Positions 34,822 to 44,181 are shown, counted from the first letter of the stretch. The stretch: DNA of 64,000 bases from Phycisphaeraceae bacterium (GCA_019636565.1 JAHBXG010000016.1:1-64000), one strand, 5' to 3'. The notes: generated by a model not told the origin, from the letters alone. Program-made: numbers and translations.

Positions 34822-36668
34822 TCAGCCCCGGTCTTGCGATTCTCGCGGAGCAGGCCTCCTCGGCCCATTCGGAGCACGGAAACACGGCCGTGGGTCTGGT
34901 CGTCATTCTGGTGACGGCGGCTGTCGTAGCGACGCTCTTTCGGCGGTTTCGCCTCCAGATCATCCCCGGGTACATCATCGCGGGTGCGCTGGTATCCGTG
35001 CTGGCCGCTGCTCTGCGTACGCGTTACGACATCGGCCTGGGTGAAGTCGAAAACATCAGTCAGTTTGCGACGGTGCTGCTGATGTTCACCATCGGTCTGC
35101 AACTGGAGCTGGATTCGCTGCGCCGTTCGATGATCTCGGTCTTCGGGCTGGGGGTCGTCGCGACGACGGCGTGCGCATTGTTCCTTTGGGTCGCTGCGAT
35201 GGGCTTCGGGCTCTCGCCTCCCGTCGCCCTGGCCGTCGGCATGGCCATGTCGATTTCTTCGACGGCGGTCCTGCTCCGCGTTTTGCAGGAACGCCGCGAA
35301 CTGCACCAGACCCACGGTCGATTGTGCGTGGGAGTCTCCATCGCCCAGGATCTCATGGCGATCCTCATGCTCGGGCTGATGCCCGCGATCGCGGCGTGGC
35401 ACGCTTCCAACACGCAGGTCGCCGGTCCGATGGCGGCGCCCGATTTCACAAAGACCGGGATCACGGTTCTCGTCGGTATTGCCGGAATGACCCTGCTTCT
35501 GATGATCGGTCGCTATGCACTCCCGGCCGTGCTCGAGTTTGTGGCCGATGTCGGCGCGCGCGGGTCCAGCGGAAAGTCCGGCTTCGGTTCCAAGGAGCTT
35601 GTGCTGGTCAGCTCGGCCGCGATCGCGCTCGCCGCGGCCGTGACCACCAGCGTGCTCGGCTTTAGTCCCGAACTTGGCGCATTCCTGGCGGGGCTGTTGC
35701 TCGCGTTCACACCCTACCGCACCCAGTTAGCCGGTCAGCTCGAGCCGCTGCGCGACCTGCTCATGGCGATTTTCTTTACCACGGTGGGCCTGGGAATCCA
35801 CGTGCATGAGGTCGGCGCGTATCTCGGACCGATCGCCGCGGGCGTAATCGTTCTCATGGCTATCAAAGTGTTTGTGATCTGGGCCAGCGTTTGGGCGCTC
35901 GGCAGTTCCGCGCCGCTCGGGATCATCACCGCGATCTATCTCGGCAACGCCGGTGAGTTCAGCCTCGTCTTGCTCGCGGCAGCATCTCAAACCTCGCCGG
36001 CTCCGATCCTTTCCGGGCCGCCTCTTGGCGCGATGATCGCGGTCATCGTGCTCTCGTTGATTCTTTCCCCCTTCCTCTTTGCTTGGGCGCACCCACTCGC
36101 GGCAAAGATGCAGCGGATCGGCCCTCCGCCCTGGAGCAAGCGGCTCGGCACGCTGCTCAAGCCCGATACGCACGAAGGGTCCGCGGCAGAGAAGGACGCA
36201 CCCGATGCAATTCACGCACGCCATGTGATCATCGCGGGTTTCGGTCCCGTCGGACGAAGCCTCGCGGCAAGGCTCGACGTGCAAAAGGTCTCCTACACCG
36301 TCATCGAGCTGAATCCCGAGACCGTCCGCCGCCAGCGACGCCTCGGCCGATCGATTCTCTACGGAGACGTGACCAATCCGGAAGTGCTCGAGGCGGCCGG
36401 TGCGCGAATCGCCGACGCTGTCGTGATCACGATCCCCGACGACGAAGCGACGCTGCGTGCGATCGCAACGGCGAGGGGGCTTTCACCCAGCACGTTCATC
36501 GCTTGCCGCACCGGGTATCTGAGCGGAGCCTTCCGTGCGTACGAGGCCGGCGCGGACCATGCCGTTGTGGAAGAAGTCGTGACCGCCGACGCCATGGAAA
36601 AGCAAATCTTCGAAAAACTGCAAAGCCGGCGCGGGCCGGATCTTGTGCCGCAGCCTCAGGCTTCGTGA
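34818..36668 (+). CDS. KefB-like monovalent cation:proton antiporter with TrkA-N domain
   Basis: 616 residues, CPA2 family. About 12 membrane segments over residues 20-420: IIPGYIIAGALVSVL, MSISSTAVLLRVLQERREL and VSIAQDLMAILMLGL (the conserved cytoplasmic/transport-region sequences). Residues about 465-600 are an RCK/TrkA-N Rossmann domain: HVIIAGFGPVGRSLAARL, EVLEAAGARIADAVVITIPD. Likely K+ efflux gated by NAD(H) or a nucleotide. Start TTG 34818 overlaps mnmG's stop (TTGA), so the two are translationally coupled. Ion specificity is inferred. Confidence 0.9.
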   Translation: MISPGLAILAEQASSAHSEHGNTAVGLVVILVTAAVVATLFRRFRLQIIPGYIIAGALVSVLAAALRTRYDIGLGEVENISQFATVLLMFTIGLQLELDSLRRSMISVFGLGVVATTACALFLWVAAMGFGLSPPVALAVGMAMSISSTAVLLRVLQERRELHQTHGRLCVGVSIAQDLMAILMLGLMPAIAAWHASNTQVAGPMAAPDFTKTGITVLVGIAGMTLLLMIGRYALPAVLEFVADVGARGSSGKSGFGSKELVLVSSAAIALAAAVTTSVLGFSPELGAFLAGLLLAFTPYRTQLAGQLEPLRDLLMAIFFTTVGLGIHVHEVGAYLGPIAAGVIVLMAIKVFVIWASVWALGSSAPLGIITAIYLGNAGEFSLVLLAAASQTSPAPILSGPPLGAMIAVIVLSLILSPFLFAWAHPLAAKMQRIGPPPWSKRLGTLLKPDTHEGSAAEKDAPDAIHARHVIIAGFGPVGRSLAARLDVQKVSYTVIELNPETVRRQRRLGRSILYGDVTNPEVLEAAGARIADAVVITIPDDEATLRAIATARGLSPSTFIACRTGYLSGAFRAYEAGADHAVVEEVVTADAMEKQIFEKLQSRRGPDLVPQPQAS

Positions 36669-36672
36669 GCGC

Positions 36673-37512
36673 TCACCCGGCGGGCTTGTCGGGCTTGTCT
36701 TCGCCCGGCTTCTTGTCGCCGTCGGGGTTCGACGCGGCCGGCAGGGGCGTCGCGGTCTTTCCCATCATCTTGAGTTCGTCGCGCAGAATGGCGGCCAGTT
36801 CGTAGTTCTCGTTCTCGATCGCTTCGGCCAGACGGGTCCGAAGTTCGGCGTGCTGGCTGACCGGCAGTTTCGGAACGAGCGATTCGCGCATGCCGCGGAG
36901 CATGTCTGCTTCGGCGGAGGCATCGAACATCTGGGGTTGGCCGACGCTGGAGAAGTACTGGCGCAGCGACTCGAGCCCCTGGTCAAGCGCGAAAACGGCG
37001 GCCTTGGGTTCGTTGTCCTTAAGAGCCTGACTGGCCATGGCGCGGGCTCGGAGCATCAGGATGTACGGCCGAAACTGCTCAAGCACATTGCGGTCGCCCT
37101 CGGTCTCGGCGTGGGCGGCACAGAAGTCGAGAACCCGGAGATTGCGGGTGGTATCCCGGACGACGCCCTCAAAGTCCTCCAAAGCCAGCAAGGCGAGATA
37201 GCGGTGGTAGTACTGCACGGCCTCTTCGCGGAGCAGGCGGCAATCCTCTGGTTCGAGCGAGAATCGCTCGGCCGGGGCGCCTTCCTCTTCCTCGGCCTTG
37301 GAATCAAGTTGGGCCTCGAAATACTCCAGAAGGCTCGGGAAGCCGTGGGGACGCTGACCGTCCGGGCGTCCGGTCGGGAACATTTGGAGAATCCCTAAAT
37401 CAACCCGGATCTGGATTCTGGGCTGGCCATCGTCGCCTTGGATGAGGCGAGCGTTGATGGATCCGGGCTCGTAGTCCCAATCTTCGAGGAGTTTGCTGAG
37501 GTCGTTGTTCAT
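36673..37512 (-). CDS. UvrB/UvrC-motif protein of unknown function
   Basis: 279 residues. The C-terminal part (about 230-265) has the UvrB/UvrC interaction helix pair: RLAEAIENENYELAAILRDEL. The N-terminal 100 residues begin MNNDLSKLLEDWDYEPGSIN; a long helical middle (about 110-225) has Tyr-His-Arg-Tyr (YYHRYLALLALEDF) and Leu-rich segments. The tail is Lys/Asp/Pro-rich. Proteins with this motif act in excision repair or in kinase adaptor systems, which does not settle function here. ATG 37512 is chosen over an upstream extension to 37716 that is Cys/Ser/Arg-rich and shadow-like. It faces the antiporter gene with a 4-bp gap. Confidence 0.75.
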   Translation of the reverse strand: MNNDLSKLLEDWDYEPGSINARLIQGDDGQPRIQIRVDLGILQMFPTGRPDGQRPHGFPSLLEYFEAQLDSKAEEEEGAPAERFSLEPEDCRLLREEAVQYYHRYLALLALEDFEGVVRDTTRNLRVLDFCAAHAETEGDRNVLEQFRPYILMLRARAMASQALKDNEPKAAVFALDQGLESLRQYFSSVGQPQMFDASAEADMLRGMRESLVPKLPVSQHAELRTRLAEAIENENYELAAILRDELKMMGKTATPLPAASNPDGDKKPGEDKPDKPAG

Positions 37513-37866
37513 CGGGAGCAGAGGAACCGTAGCTTTGTAGTCCCGAAACGCCTTGGTTGTTCGCATTTCGATCGGTCTAGAAGGGCATCTTTCAAAGAAT
37601 CCGGTGAATTCGGCTGTACGGACTGCACTGTTTGGTGAAATATTTCGCTTTTTCTGGTTGCCGGATTTGCATTTGGCGCAGTCTGTGTCATGGTTCAAGT
37701 AGGAGGAGCTGCGCAAAGAGTTAGGACACGGTCATGTGCTCGATGAACAACGTCGATTGCAACCTGTCCAGGACTTCTTGCGTAGCCTTCTGTGTGGTGT
37801 GCCCGGGCTTGTATGGCCGGGCCGAGGAGTTGAGAGGGGTGTGGTGCCCCGGAAGGTGGTAGAACA
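37513..37866. other. 354-bp divergent intergenic region upstream of the sigma factor gene
   Basis: Between the minus-strand UvrB/C-motif gene start and the sigma factor's GTG. An inverted repeat GCCCGG (37801-37806) with CCGGGC (37817-37822) lies 45 nt before the sigma start and could be an mRNA hairpin. An AT-rich stretch (37636-37680) suits a promoter but I cannot name the elements. No convincing small gene, riboswitch or tRNA is seen. Short open frames here are GC-rich and Arg-heavy and are not called. Confidence 0.5.
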
Positions 37867-38829
37867 GTGGCAGCGAGTTCCGCTCGGGCCCGTCAGGGTT
37901 CTGTTCAGGTCCAATCAGACCTGCACGTGTATTTCCAGGAAATCAATCGGACCAAGCTTCTCACGGCAGACGAAGAGAAGGAGCTTGGGTGGGCGATCAT
38001 CAACGAGAATTGCCCGAAGTCTCGCGAGCGGATGATCCGCGCGAACCTTCGCCTCGTTGTTGCAATCGCGAAGAACTACGCAAACCGTGGTTTGCCCCTC
38101 AGCGATCTCATTGAAGAGGGCAACATCGGTCTGCTGCGGGCCGTTGAAGGATTCGATCCTTCGCAGGGTGCCCGCTTCAGCACCTACGCATCGTGGTGGA
38201 TCAAGCAGGCTATCAAGCGTGCCTTGGTCAATGCCACGCAGCCGGTGCACGTTCCGGCCTACATGGTGGAACTCATTGCCAAGTGGAAGCTCGCGGCCCG
38301 CAAGCTCGAGCAGGAACTCGGCTATCCGCCCAGCCTGCAGGATCTCGCCAAGGCGATGGACCTGCCGGTGAAGAAGCTCCGCGTGATCAAGCGCGCCGTC
38401 AAGGCCTTCCAGAGCCCCGGCAGCGATACCCGCGACATCGACGGCGACCTCCTGAAGATGAGCGACATCCTCGCGGATTCGCGTCATTCCACGCCGCACG
38501 ACAACATCCTCCGCGACGACGAGCTCGAAACGCTCCGGCGTCTGCTCGAGACGATCGACGATCGCGAAGCCCGCATCCTGCGTCTGCGTTTCGGCCTCGA
38601 CGGCTGCGAGCCGCTGACTCTGAAGGAAGTGGCCGAGGAAGTCGGTATCAGCCGCGAGCGCGTCCGCCAGATCGTGGACGAAGCACTGACCAAGTTGAAC
38701 CAGCGTCTCACGGACGATCGGCCCAGCCGATTCTTCCGCGAGGGCGAAGCGGGCCGACGCGACGAAGCCGCCCCGCCCCGTCAAACGCGATTCACGAGCC
38801 CGAACTTTGAGGGCAGCCGCGCCAGTTGA
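37867..38829 (+). CDS. RNA polymerase sigma-70 family factor (SigA/RpoD group)
   Basis: 320 residues directing RNA polymerase to promoters. Region 1.2 starts [20 protein letters not shown]; region 2 has [40 protein letters not shown], and [17 protein letters not shown]; region 3 starts [15 protein letters not shown]; region 4.2 has [20 protein letters not shown]. No region 1.1 is present, so it is a group 2-like (or trimmed primary) factor. GTG 37867 is the only in-frame start before region 1.2 with a plausible ribosome site (GGAAGG). The last 45 residues are Arg/Glu-rich. Strong terminator follows. Confidence 0.93.
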   Translation: MAASSARARQGSVQVQSDLHVYFQEINRTKLLTADEEKELGWAIINENCPKSRERMIRANLRLVVAIAKNYANRGLPLSDLIEEGNIGLLRAVEGFDPSQGARFSTYASWWIKQAIKRALVNATQPVHVPAYMVELIAKWKLAARKLEQELGYPPSLQDLAKAMDLPVKKLRVIKRAVKAFQSPGSDTRDIDGDLLKMSDILADSRHSTPHDNILRDDELETLRRLLETIDDREARILRLRFGLDGCEPLTLKEVAEEVGISRERVRQIVDEALTKLNQRLTDDRPSRFFREGEAGRRDEAAPPRQTRFTSPNFEGSRAS

Positions 38830-38855
38830 TGGGCTCGGAATGATGAAGGCAAGTC

Positions 38856-38887
38856 AAGCCGGGGCTTCGAGCCCCGGCTTTGTTTTT
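38856..38887 (+). terminator. Rho-independent terminator after sigma factor gene
   Basis: Perfect 11-bp stem AAGCCGGGGCT (38856-38866) with AGCCCCGGCTT (38870-38880), TCG loop, then TGTTTTT. Isolates the sigma gene from the next gene. Confidence 0.92.
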
Positions 38888-38921
38888 GGAAGGCGTTTGT
38901 GCCTTCGGCTACGATCGGAAC

Positions 38922-40472
38922 ATGCAGACCCGACTGGTACGGTTGATTACGGTGCTGGGCATCGCTCTTGTTGCGCCGCTGGCGTGCGCACAGGGATTCG
39001 TAGCGAGCGTGAATGCGCTCTACGCCGACATTCCCGCCGCCAAGCGGAGCGACACAATTCTCATCCCGGCCCTGGCCGCGATGGAGACTCCCCCTCCGGC
39101 GATCGAAGGCCTGGAACGGGCCCGCCTGATCGTGCCCGGCATGCAAGGCTGGAAAGAAGCGGTGGATTGGGCAATGAAGCCCGCTCAGCGCGCCGCGCTG
39201 GAGACGCTGGCGAAGGCCACCGCTCCGCAGGCAACCGGCGCTCCGATGGCCTGGGGACAGGGTTATGGCGTGGCCGCTGTGACCCCGGCGCTGGTGAAAG
39301 CGAGGCTGTACACCGAACTCGGTGATCCGCCGCTGCTGGCCGGCGCCCAGTTTCTCTACATTCCCAGGTTGACCGACCTCTGCATCCTCGCGAACATCGA
39401 GGCCACACGGCTGCAAGAAGAAGGCAAGGTGGACGGCGCGATCGCGGTGATGGGGCGCGTCGTTGCGCTCGGTCGACAAATGGCCGATCGTCAGTTCTTC
39501 AAGGAGGCGCGCTGGGGCCTGGAGACAATGGTGCGGTCGCTCGAACGCATCCGCGACATCGCCTACGTCGATTTTCGGGGCAAGCGGCTTCTGACACAGG
39601 AACAGATCCGGCACATCATCGAGGCTCTCGACGACAAGGGTGAAGCCAGAGTTGACCGCATCCTTTTTCCGAAGGGAGATCTGATCGGTGCGGAGCAAGC
39701 CATCGCGATCGTCATGGTGCCCAAGGGCGGCGTCAACGAGCGGACGTTCCCGACCACGATGGCGACGCTGACTTCATCGGATCAGCCCTTGCGGCTGTTC
39801 AGCGAGGCCGCGGCCTGGAAAGGCGCGGGAGTCGGCCACGCCGACTGGTACGCATCGAACGAGGAAATCGCGAAGATCACCGAGGACTACACCAAGCGCT
39901 GGCCCTTGGAGTGGTTCCACACACTGAATTCGCTTCCCTTTGAGCGCAACAAGCTCGACGCGGCCATGTTCGCCGTCATAGTCGCGACGGTGCCCGATAT
40001 GTCCGAACTCTTCAATCTGCGCCAGGCAGTGCGAACCGAGATGGTGGGTACTCGTGCGGCCCTCGCGATCGTCGGCACCTATTACGCCTACCGGGCGTTC
40101 CCGCCCAAACTGTCTTCGATCGCTCCGGAGTGGATGGAGCGACTCGATATCGATCCATTCAATCCCAACCTGGCCCGGGGAAACCGCCCTCCTCTCGAAT
40201 ACTTCGTGCCGATGCGCGATCAGGTGGTAGATGAGAAGAGCGAGCCCCAGCCCCACGAAATCAACATCGTGGGTGAGAACGGCGTGAACTTTTCCATCAA
40301 GCTCAAGAACGACACGGCCGTTATCTACAGCTGGGGCGCCGACAACCGGCGCGGCTGGGTGCAACGCGTGCAGAACACGGTCGAAAAAGCACCCGACGTC
40401 GATTATTTGCTCTGGCCGAGCGAACTGAGTCTCTACCGCCAGCATCTCAGTGAGATCGGGGAACTCAAGTGA
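38922..40472 (+). CDS. Secreted protein of unknown function
   Basis: 516 residues. Signal peptide MQTRLVRLITVLGIALVAPLA with likely cleavage after CAQ near residue 24. The mature part has FVASVNALYADIPAAKR, a Trp/Tyr/Pro-rich central region and repeated acidic-aromatic stretches (FERNKLDAAMFAVIVATVPDM), but no motif I can assign. ATG 38922 gives the signal peptide; the longer frame to 38880 overlaps the terminator and is not used. The stop overlaps the thioredoxin reductase GTG by 4 bp, so the two are co-transcribed. A link to redox homeostasis is inference only. Confidence 0.65.
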   Translation: MQTRLVRLITVLGIALVAPLACAQGFVASVNALYADIPAAKRSDTILIPALAAMETPPPAIEGLERARLIVPGMQGWKEAVDWAMKPAQRAALETLAKATAPQATGAPMAWGQGYGVAAVTPALVKARLYTELGDPPLLAGAQFLYIPRLTDLCILANIEATRLQEEGKVDGAIAVMGRVVALGRQMADRQFFKEARWGLETMVRSLERIRDIAYVDFRGKRLLTQEQIRHIIEALDDKGEARVDRILFPKGDLIGAEQAIAIVMVPKGGVNERTFPTTMATLTSSDQPLRLFSEAAAWKGAGVGHADWYASNEEIAKITEDYTKRWPLEWFHTLNSLPFERNKLDAAMFAVIVATVPDMSELFNLRQAVRTEMVGTRAALAIVGTYYAYRAFPPKLSSIAPEWMERLDIDPFNPNLARGNRPPLEYFVPMRDQVVDEKSEPQPHEINIVGENGVNFSIKLKNDTAVIYSWGADNRRGWVQRVQNTVEKAPDVDYLLWPSELSLYRQHLSEIGELK

Positions 40473-41452
40473 CTCAGGCCGGTGGCGTTCAGAAAGTCGT
40501 GATCATCGGAAGCGGCCCGGCGGGATGGACCGCGGCAATTTACGCCGCGAGAGCCCAGCTGGAGCCCACCGTTTATGTCGGTATTCCCAAGCAGGACCCC
40601 GGACCGGTTCTCCCGGGCGGGCAGTTGATGCTGACCACCGACGTCGAGAATTATCCGGGCTTTCCCAAGGGCGTTGCCGGACCCGAGATGATGTCGCTCT
40701 TCCAGCAGCAGGCCGAACATTTCGGAACGCGTGTCGTGGGAGAAGACATCGTGCGTTGCGACTTCTCGAAGCGACCCTTCGAGCTGCACGTTTCCAACGG
40801 AGAAGTGGTAAGGACGCACAGTGTCATCATCGCAACAGGCGCCGTCGCGAACTGGCTCGGGCTCAAGAACGAGATGCGCCTTGCGACGCTGGGGGGCGGC
40901 GTTTCCGCCTGCGCCGTCTGCGACGGCGCGCTCCCCATCTTCCGCGGACAACCCCTGGCGGTTGTCGGGGGCGGCGATACCGCGATGGAAGAAGCAACGT
41001 ACCTGACGAAATTCGCGTCGACCGTCTACGTCATCCACCGGCGCGATTCCCTTCGCGCTTCCAAGGTCATGCAGAAGCGATACCTCGATCGCCACAACGC
41101 CAAAGTGCTCTGGAACAAGGGTGTCGAAGACGTACTCGGCGACGAGAAGATCACGGGCGTGAAGTTGAAGGACACCGTCACGGGCGAACTCTCAACGCTC
41201 GAGGTCAAGGGACTCTTCATCGCGATCGGCCATACGCCCGCGACCAGGTTCTTGAAAGACAGCGGGGTAGAATTGGATGCGGGCGGGTATGTCGCCCTCA
41301 AGCATCGCAACAGCTACACCAACATCGAGGGTGTGTTCGCCGCCGGCGATGTTGCAGACAGCGCTTACCGGCAAGCCGTGACCGCCGCGGGCATGGGCTG
41401 TCAGGCTGCCCTCGACGCCGAACGGTGGCTCGCGGCGCAGGGCATCGACTGA
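40469..41452 (+). CDS. trxB: Thioredoxin reductase
   Basis: FAD-dependent NADPH:thioredoxin oxidoreductase, low-molecular-weight type. 327 residues: FAD motif VVIIGSGPAGWTAAIYAA, NADPH motif VVGGGDTAMEEATYLTKF, redox-active pair C148-A-V-C151 in SACAVCDGA (canonical form CATC), and the C-terminal FAD-binding GVFAAGDVAD. GTG 40469 overlaps the upstream stop (GTGA). It belongs with the preceding secreted gene. No thioredoxin gene is visible in the window. Confidence 0.95.
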   Translation: MTQAGGVQKVVIIGSGPAGWTAAIYAARAQLEPTVYVGIPKQDPGPVLPGGQLMLTTDVENYPGFPKGVAGPEMMSLFQQQAEHFGTRVVGEDIVRCDFSKRPFELHVSNGEVVRTHSVIIATGAVANWLGLKNEMRLATLGGGVSACAVCDGALPIFRGQPLAVVGGGDTAMEEATYLTKFASTVYVIHRRDSLRASKVMQKRYLDRHNAKVLWNKGVEDVLGDEKITGVKLKDTVTGELSTLEVKGLFIAIGHTPATRFLKDSGVELDAGGYVALKHRNSYTNIEGVFAAGDVADSAYRQAVTAAGMGCQAALDAERWLAAQGID

Positions 41453-41470
41453 CTCTCATGGGAGTGTCAA

Positions 41471-41911
41471 TTACGCGAAGCGAAGAACAAGGCTGACCGG
41501 CCCGTCATTCAGTACTTCCACTTTCATGTCCGCACCGAAGCGGCCCGTTTGCACATTGTCGAGAGCGGGGCGAAAGAGCGACGCAAGTGCTTCGAAGCGA
41601 GGTCGAGCCAGATCGGGCGCTAGTGCGCCCGTAAAACTTGGACGGTTGCCTCCCGTGGTGTCCGCCGCGAGCGTGAAGTTTGGGATCAGCAGAATGTTGC
41701 CGCCGGCTTCGACAACATTTCGATTCATCTTGCCGGCATCGTCCGCGAAAATGCGCAGCGCAAGCAACTTCGATGCGAGTTTCGCATCGAGCGAGGGAGC
41801 ATCTGAGGTTTCATAGCCGACAAAAACCGCGATGCCCGGTCCGATCTCGCCCGTCATGTTGGATTCGACCTCGACCCAGGCGTGCAGGCAGCGTTGGACC
41901 AATGCGATCAT
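41471..41911 (-). CDS. dtd: D-aminoacyl-tRNA deacylase
   Basis: Removes D-amino acids (and glycine from mischarged tRNA(Ala)) from aminoacyl-tRNA. 146-residue dimeric protein: MIALVQRCLHAWVEV start, GIAVFVGYE, then the active-site strand LLIPNFTLAADTTGGNRPSF, where the usual SQFT motif is PNFT, and the C-terminal motif VLNDGPVSLVL (usual N-x-GP-x-T; Ser here). ATG 41911 is chosen because it starts at the conserved N-terminus; the longer frame to 42121 overlaps the upstream ACT-domain gene. The two substitutions are in normally conserved positions. Role is confident; activity is plausible. Confidence 0.88.
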   Translation of the reverse strand: MIALVQRCLHAWVEVESNMTGEIGPGIAVFVGYETSDAPSLDAKLASKLLALRIFADDAGKMNRNVVEAGGNILLIPNFTLAADTTGGNRPSFTGALAPDLARPRFEALASLFRPALDNVQTGRFGADMKVEVLNDGPVSLVLRFA

Positions 41912-41928
41912 GCCGCGAGCGTATCGGA

Positions 41929-42423
41929 TCAGTGGTCGCTGGCATCTTGCCCTGCCGGCAGGTCGCACTCCCCAAAGATCCGAAACTCCTTGCGGCGCAG
42001 GATCTGCCCCGCAAGCGTGGGATCGTCGACCGCAAGCGCGATGGTGGGGGTCCCGTTGGGGCGGAGCATGAGCGGGTACGCGAACTGGATGAAGAGCTCG
42101 GCGCCGAGCAGGCACAGGCACATGCTCGCAAGGGTGTGCCCCCGTGACAACTCAACAACCAGCACGTCCTTCTCGGAGAAGGGGAGTTTCTCGTCGTGGA
42201 GAACCTTGCGGGCGCAATCGGCGCTGTTGGTGATGAGGCGAACGACCGCGTGATCGGTTGCCTCGTGGACGGAAAGCGCGCAGATGGCGCAGGCGGAACC
42301 GTCAAAGGCCTCGACGAGATCGAACAACTTGCCGACCTTGTTGGTCAGAAAGACGCTGAACTGCGTCACCATCGGGGGCGCATAGCCCTGGGTCGTTTCG
42401 TAGCCGATCGAGGCCTGGCTCAT
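41929..42423 (-). CDS. ACT-domain protein
   Basis: 164 residues built from two ACT-like regions: the first FSVFLTNKVGKLFDLVEAF with DHAVVRLITNS, the second IQFAYPLMLRPNGTPTIALAV with IFGECDL. ACT domains bind amino acids and regulate metabolic enzymes, but stand-alone ACT pairs have no set function. ATG 42423 gives MSQASIGYETTQGYAPP before the first domain; a longer frame to 42570 has no ribosome site. It precedes dtd by 17 bp in the same direction and follows the IscA-type gene. Confidence 0.75.
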   Translation of the reverse strand: MSQASIGYETTQGYAPPMVTQFSVFLTNKVGKLFDLVEAFDGSACAICALSVHEATDHAVVRLITNSADCARKVLHDEKLPFSEKDVLVVELSRGHTLASMCLCLLGAELFIQFAYPLMLRPNGTPTIALAVDDPTLAGQILRRKEFRIFGECDLPAGQDASDH

Positions 42424-42667
42424 CGCGAAATCCTTGCGAACGCCGAGGTCTGGGAGCCGGGCGCAACCCTTCCGGTTGTCCGCAGCCGTCTCGAAACGGC
42501 AGAACGCGGACAAATCCGGGACCAAAGGGGCCGAGCACAGTTCCCACTCCGCATGCCGTTCCCAAACCATTGTCGGAACCCGGCTTGCAGACCTAGTTTA
42601 CCGGAACCTGACCAAACTGACAAGCCCGAAAACCCGGCATCCCAGTCCGCCGGAATGAAGGCTGCAA

Positions 42668-43039
42668 TCAAGCAGAAAAGCTCGAACCGCACCCGCAGGT
42701 GCTGGAAGCGTTCGGGTTCTGGAAAACAAAGCCGCGGCCCATGATCTCGTCTTTGAAGTCGATCGTGACACCAGAAAGGTACAGCAAACTCTTGGGGTCG
42801 CAGATGATGCGAACGCCGTGCTGTTCAAAGAGCTCGTCGGTGTCCTTGCGGGTTTCGGTGAGGTCGAGGATGTAACTGAACCCCGAGCAGCCCCCGCCCT
42901 TGACCCCTACGCGCAAGCAAACCTTGGACGCGTCCAGTTCCTGCTGCTGGATGATCGTCCCGACTTCGCGAGCGGCGGTCGCGGTGAGAATGACAGGGGA
43001 CTGAGTTGAGACTGAGTCTTGAGTGGTTTGGGTGGACAC
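42668..43039 (-). CDS. A-type iron-sulfur cluster carrier (IscA/ErpA family)
   Basis: 123 residues. The three conserved Cys are C in GGGCSGFSY and the CGCG pair in SSTCGCGSSFSA, which hold the transferred cluster. The middle has YLSGVTIDFKDEIMGRGF as in ErpA/HesB proteins. The first 20 residues (STQTTQDSVSTQSPV) are an extra Thr/Ser/Gln-rich leader before the domain starts at VILTATAAREV. ATG 43039. Belongs functionally with iscU and iscS 2-3 kb away. IscA versus ErpA is not resolved. Confidence 0.9.
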   Translation of the reverse strand: MSTQTTQDSVSTQSPVILTATAAREVGTIIQQQELDASKVCLRVGVKGGGCSGFSYILDLTETRKDTDELFEQHGVRIICDPKSLLYLSGVTIDFKDEIMGRGFVFQNPNASSTCGCGSSFSA

Positions 43040-43269
43040 GGGCTTCTCCGATGAGGAAAGGGCTTCTTGCCAGAGGAATATACGTGAGCACGACGCCCAA
43101 AGTTTTAGGTCCTATAACAGAATTAATCTCTCCACATCTTGCGTCCAAATAACACACCGGGTGTTGACCGCACGGAATTAAGATTTATTCTGCGAAAGTC
43201 TTCCCGCCTTTGGGCAGACCTCGCGTTTTCCGCCGCGAGTCGTATTGGGAGTTGAGAGGAGACAAGGCT

Positions 43270-43902
43270 ATGAAGAATCGCGTTTTTGGTGCGGTGGCGC
43301 TGTGCGCTATCGCGGGTTCATCCATGGGCGCTATCCGCACGATCAACTTTGATCAGGATGCGAACGGCAACGGAATTGCTGATCTCACGGAAATCAACAA
43401 TCAGTACAGCGCCTGGGGCGTCACGTTCTCGCCGAACGCGTTTGTTGGAGGCTCGTGGGCCACGAACACCGGCATGCACGCGACCAGCACGGATGTCGGC
43501 GCGGGATATGACCCGTCGTTGGGCAACATTCTGCATGCGTTCGACACCGATTGGCTGAACGAGGACGGCGATCCCTCGTTTCTGATGTCGTTCACCACCG
43601 GAATCACCTCGTTCCAGATGGACGTCATCGGTGACACCGGCGGCATCGACGGATTTGAAACCTTTGCGGCGTTCTACGACGCGAGCTTCAATTTCCTTGG
43701 CTCGGTTTCGTGCAACGGCATTGGTGGCATTGAGACGATCGGTGCGTCGGGCTTCGGCACAGCGTACTACGTCGCAATCGCTCCGGGCGAATACCTTGAT
43801 TGGGTCGGCATCGACAATATCGTTTTCGAGGAAGTCCCGGCTCCGGGCGCGTTCGCGCTGCTCGGCCTGGGCGGCCTCGTGGCGGGTCGTCGTCGTCGCT
43901 GA
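43270..43902 (+). CDS. Secreted protein with PEP-CTERM-like C-terminal tail (tail 2)
   Basis: 210 residues. Signal peptide MKNRVFGAVALCAIAGSSMG, then a Gly/Asp/Asn-rich beta-type body with an aspartate-rich DQDANGNGIADL resembling calcium-binding loops. The C-terminus is VPAPGAFALLGLGGLVAG followed by RRRR. ATG 43270 has GAGAGGAGA close upstream; an in-frame upstream start at 43210 is leader. A strong UUCG-loop terminator follows. Probably a surface protein anchored or sorted by a tail-specific protease, by analogy with exosortase systems. No exosortase is visible in the window. Confidence 0.8.
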   Translation: MKNRVFGAVALCAIAGSSMGAIRTINFDQDANGNGIADLTEINNQYSAWGVTFSPNAFVGGSWATNTGMHATSTDVGAGYDPSLGNILHAFDTDWLNEDGDPSFLMSFTTGITSFQMDVIGDTGGIDGFETFAAFYDASFNFLGSVSCNGIGGIETIGASGFGTAYYVAIAPGEYLDWVGIDNIVFEEVPAPGAFALLGLGGLVAGRRRR

Positions 43903-43931
43903 TCGGTCAAAAGATTTCACATGGATTTTTG

Positions 43932-43965
43932 ACGGGATCAGCTTCGGCCGATCCCGTTTTCTTTT
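43932..43965 (+). terminator. Rho-independent terminator after tail-2 gene
   Basis: Stem ACGGGATC with GATCCCGT (43932-43939 with 43950-43957) extended by GC pairs around a C-TTCG-G tetraloop (one A-C mismatch), then TTTTCTTTTC. Confidence 0.9.
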
Positions 43966-44105
43966 CAGCCGCGTCAATCCCGAAGGCTTTCTCGGGCTCG
44001 AACGGAAGCAGAAAACCGGTCTTTGCCATTAATATGGCCTAATTTGATGAAGATTGCGCGTTTTCTCCTGCGTGACTCGCCCCGTTCAGGGTACATTGCT
44101 ATCGC

Positions 44106-44122
44106 GGGGGGTGTTTTCCCCC
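44106..44122 (+). promoter_or_regulatory. G/C hairpin in the leader of the tail-3 gene
   Basis: GGGGGG (44106-44111), TGTTTT loop, CCCCC (44118-44122). It is 60 nt before the tail-3 start and not followed by a T-run, so it may be an mRNA stability or translation element. Low certainty. Confidence 0.35.
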
Positions 44123-44181
44123 TGTCCGGTGTTTCCGCCGCCGGCGAATTTGTGTGTTTCTTTTTGAGTGAGGAGAGAGAG

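Noticed and set aside
37736..38035. 99-codon plus-strand frame ahead of and overlapping the sigma factor gene
   Set aside because: Different frame from the sigma protein and composed of Arg/Ser-rich shadow sequence.
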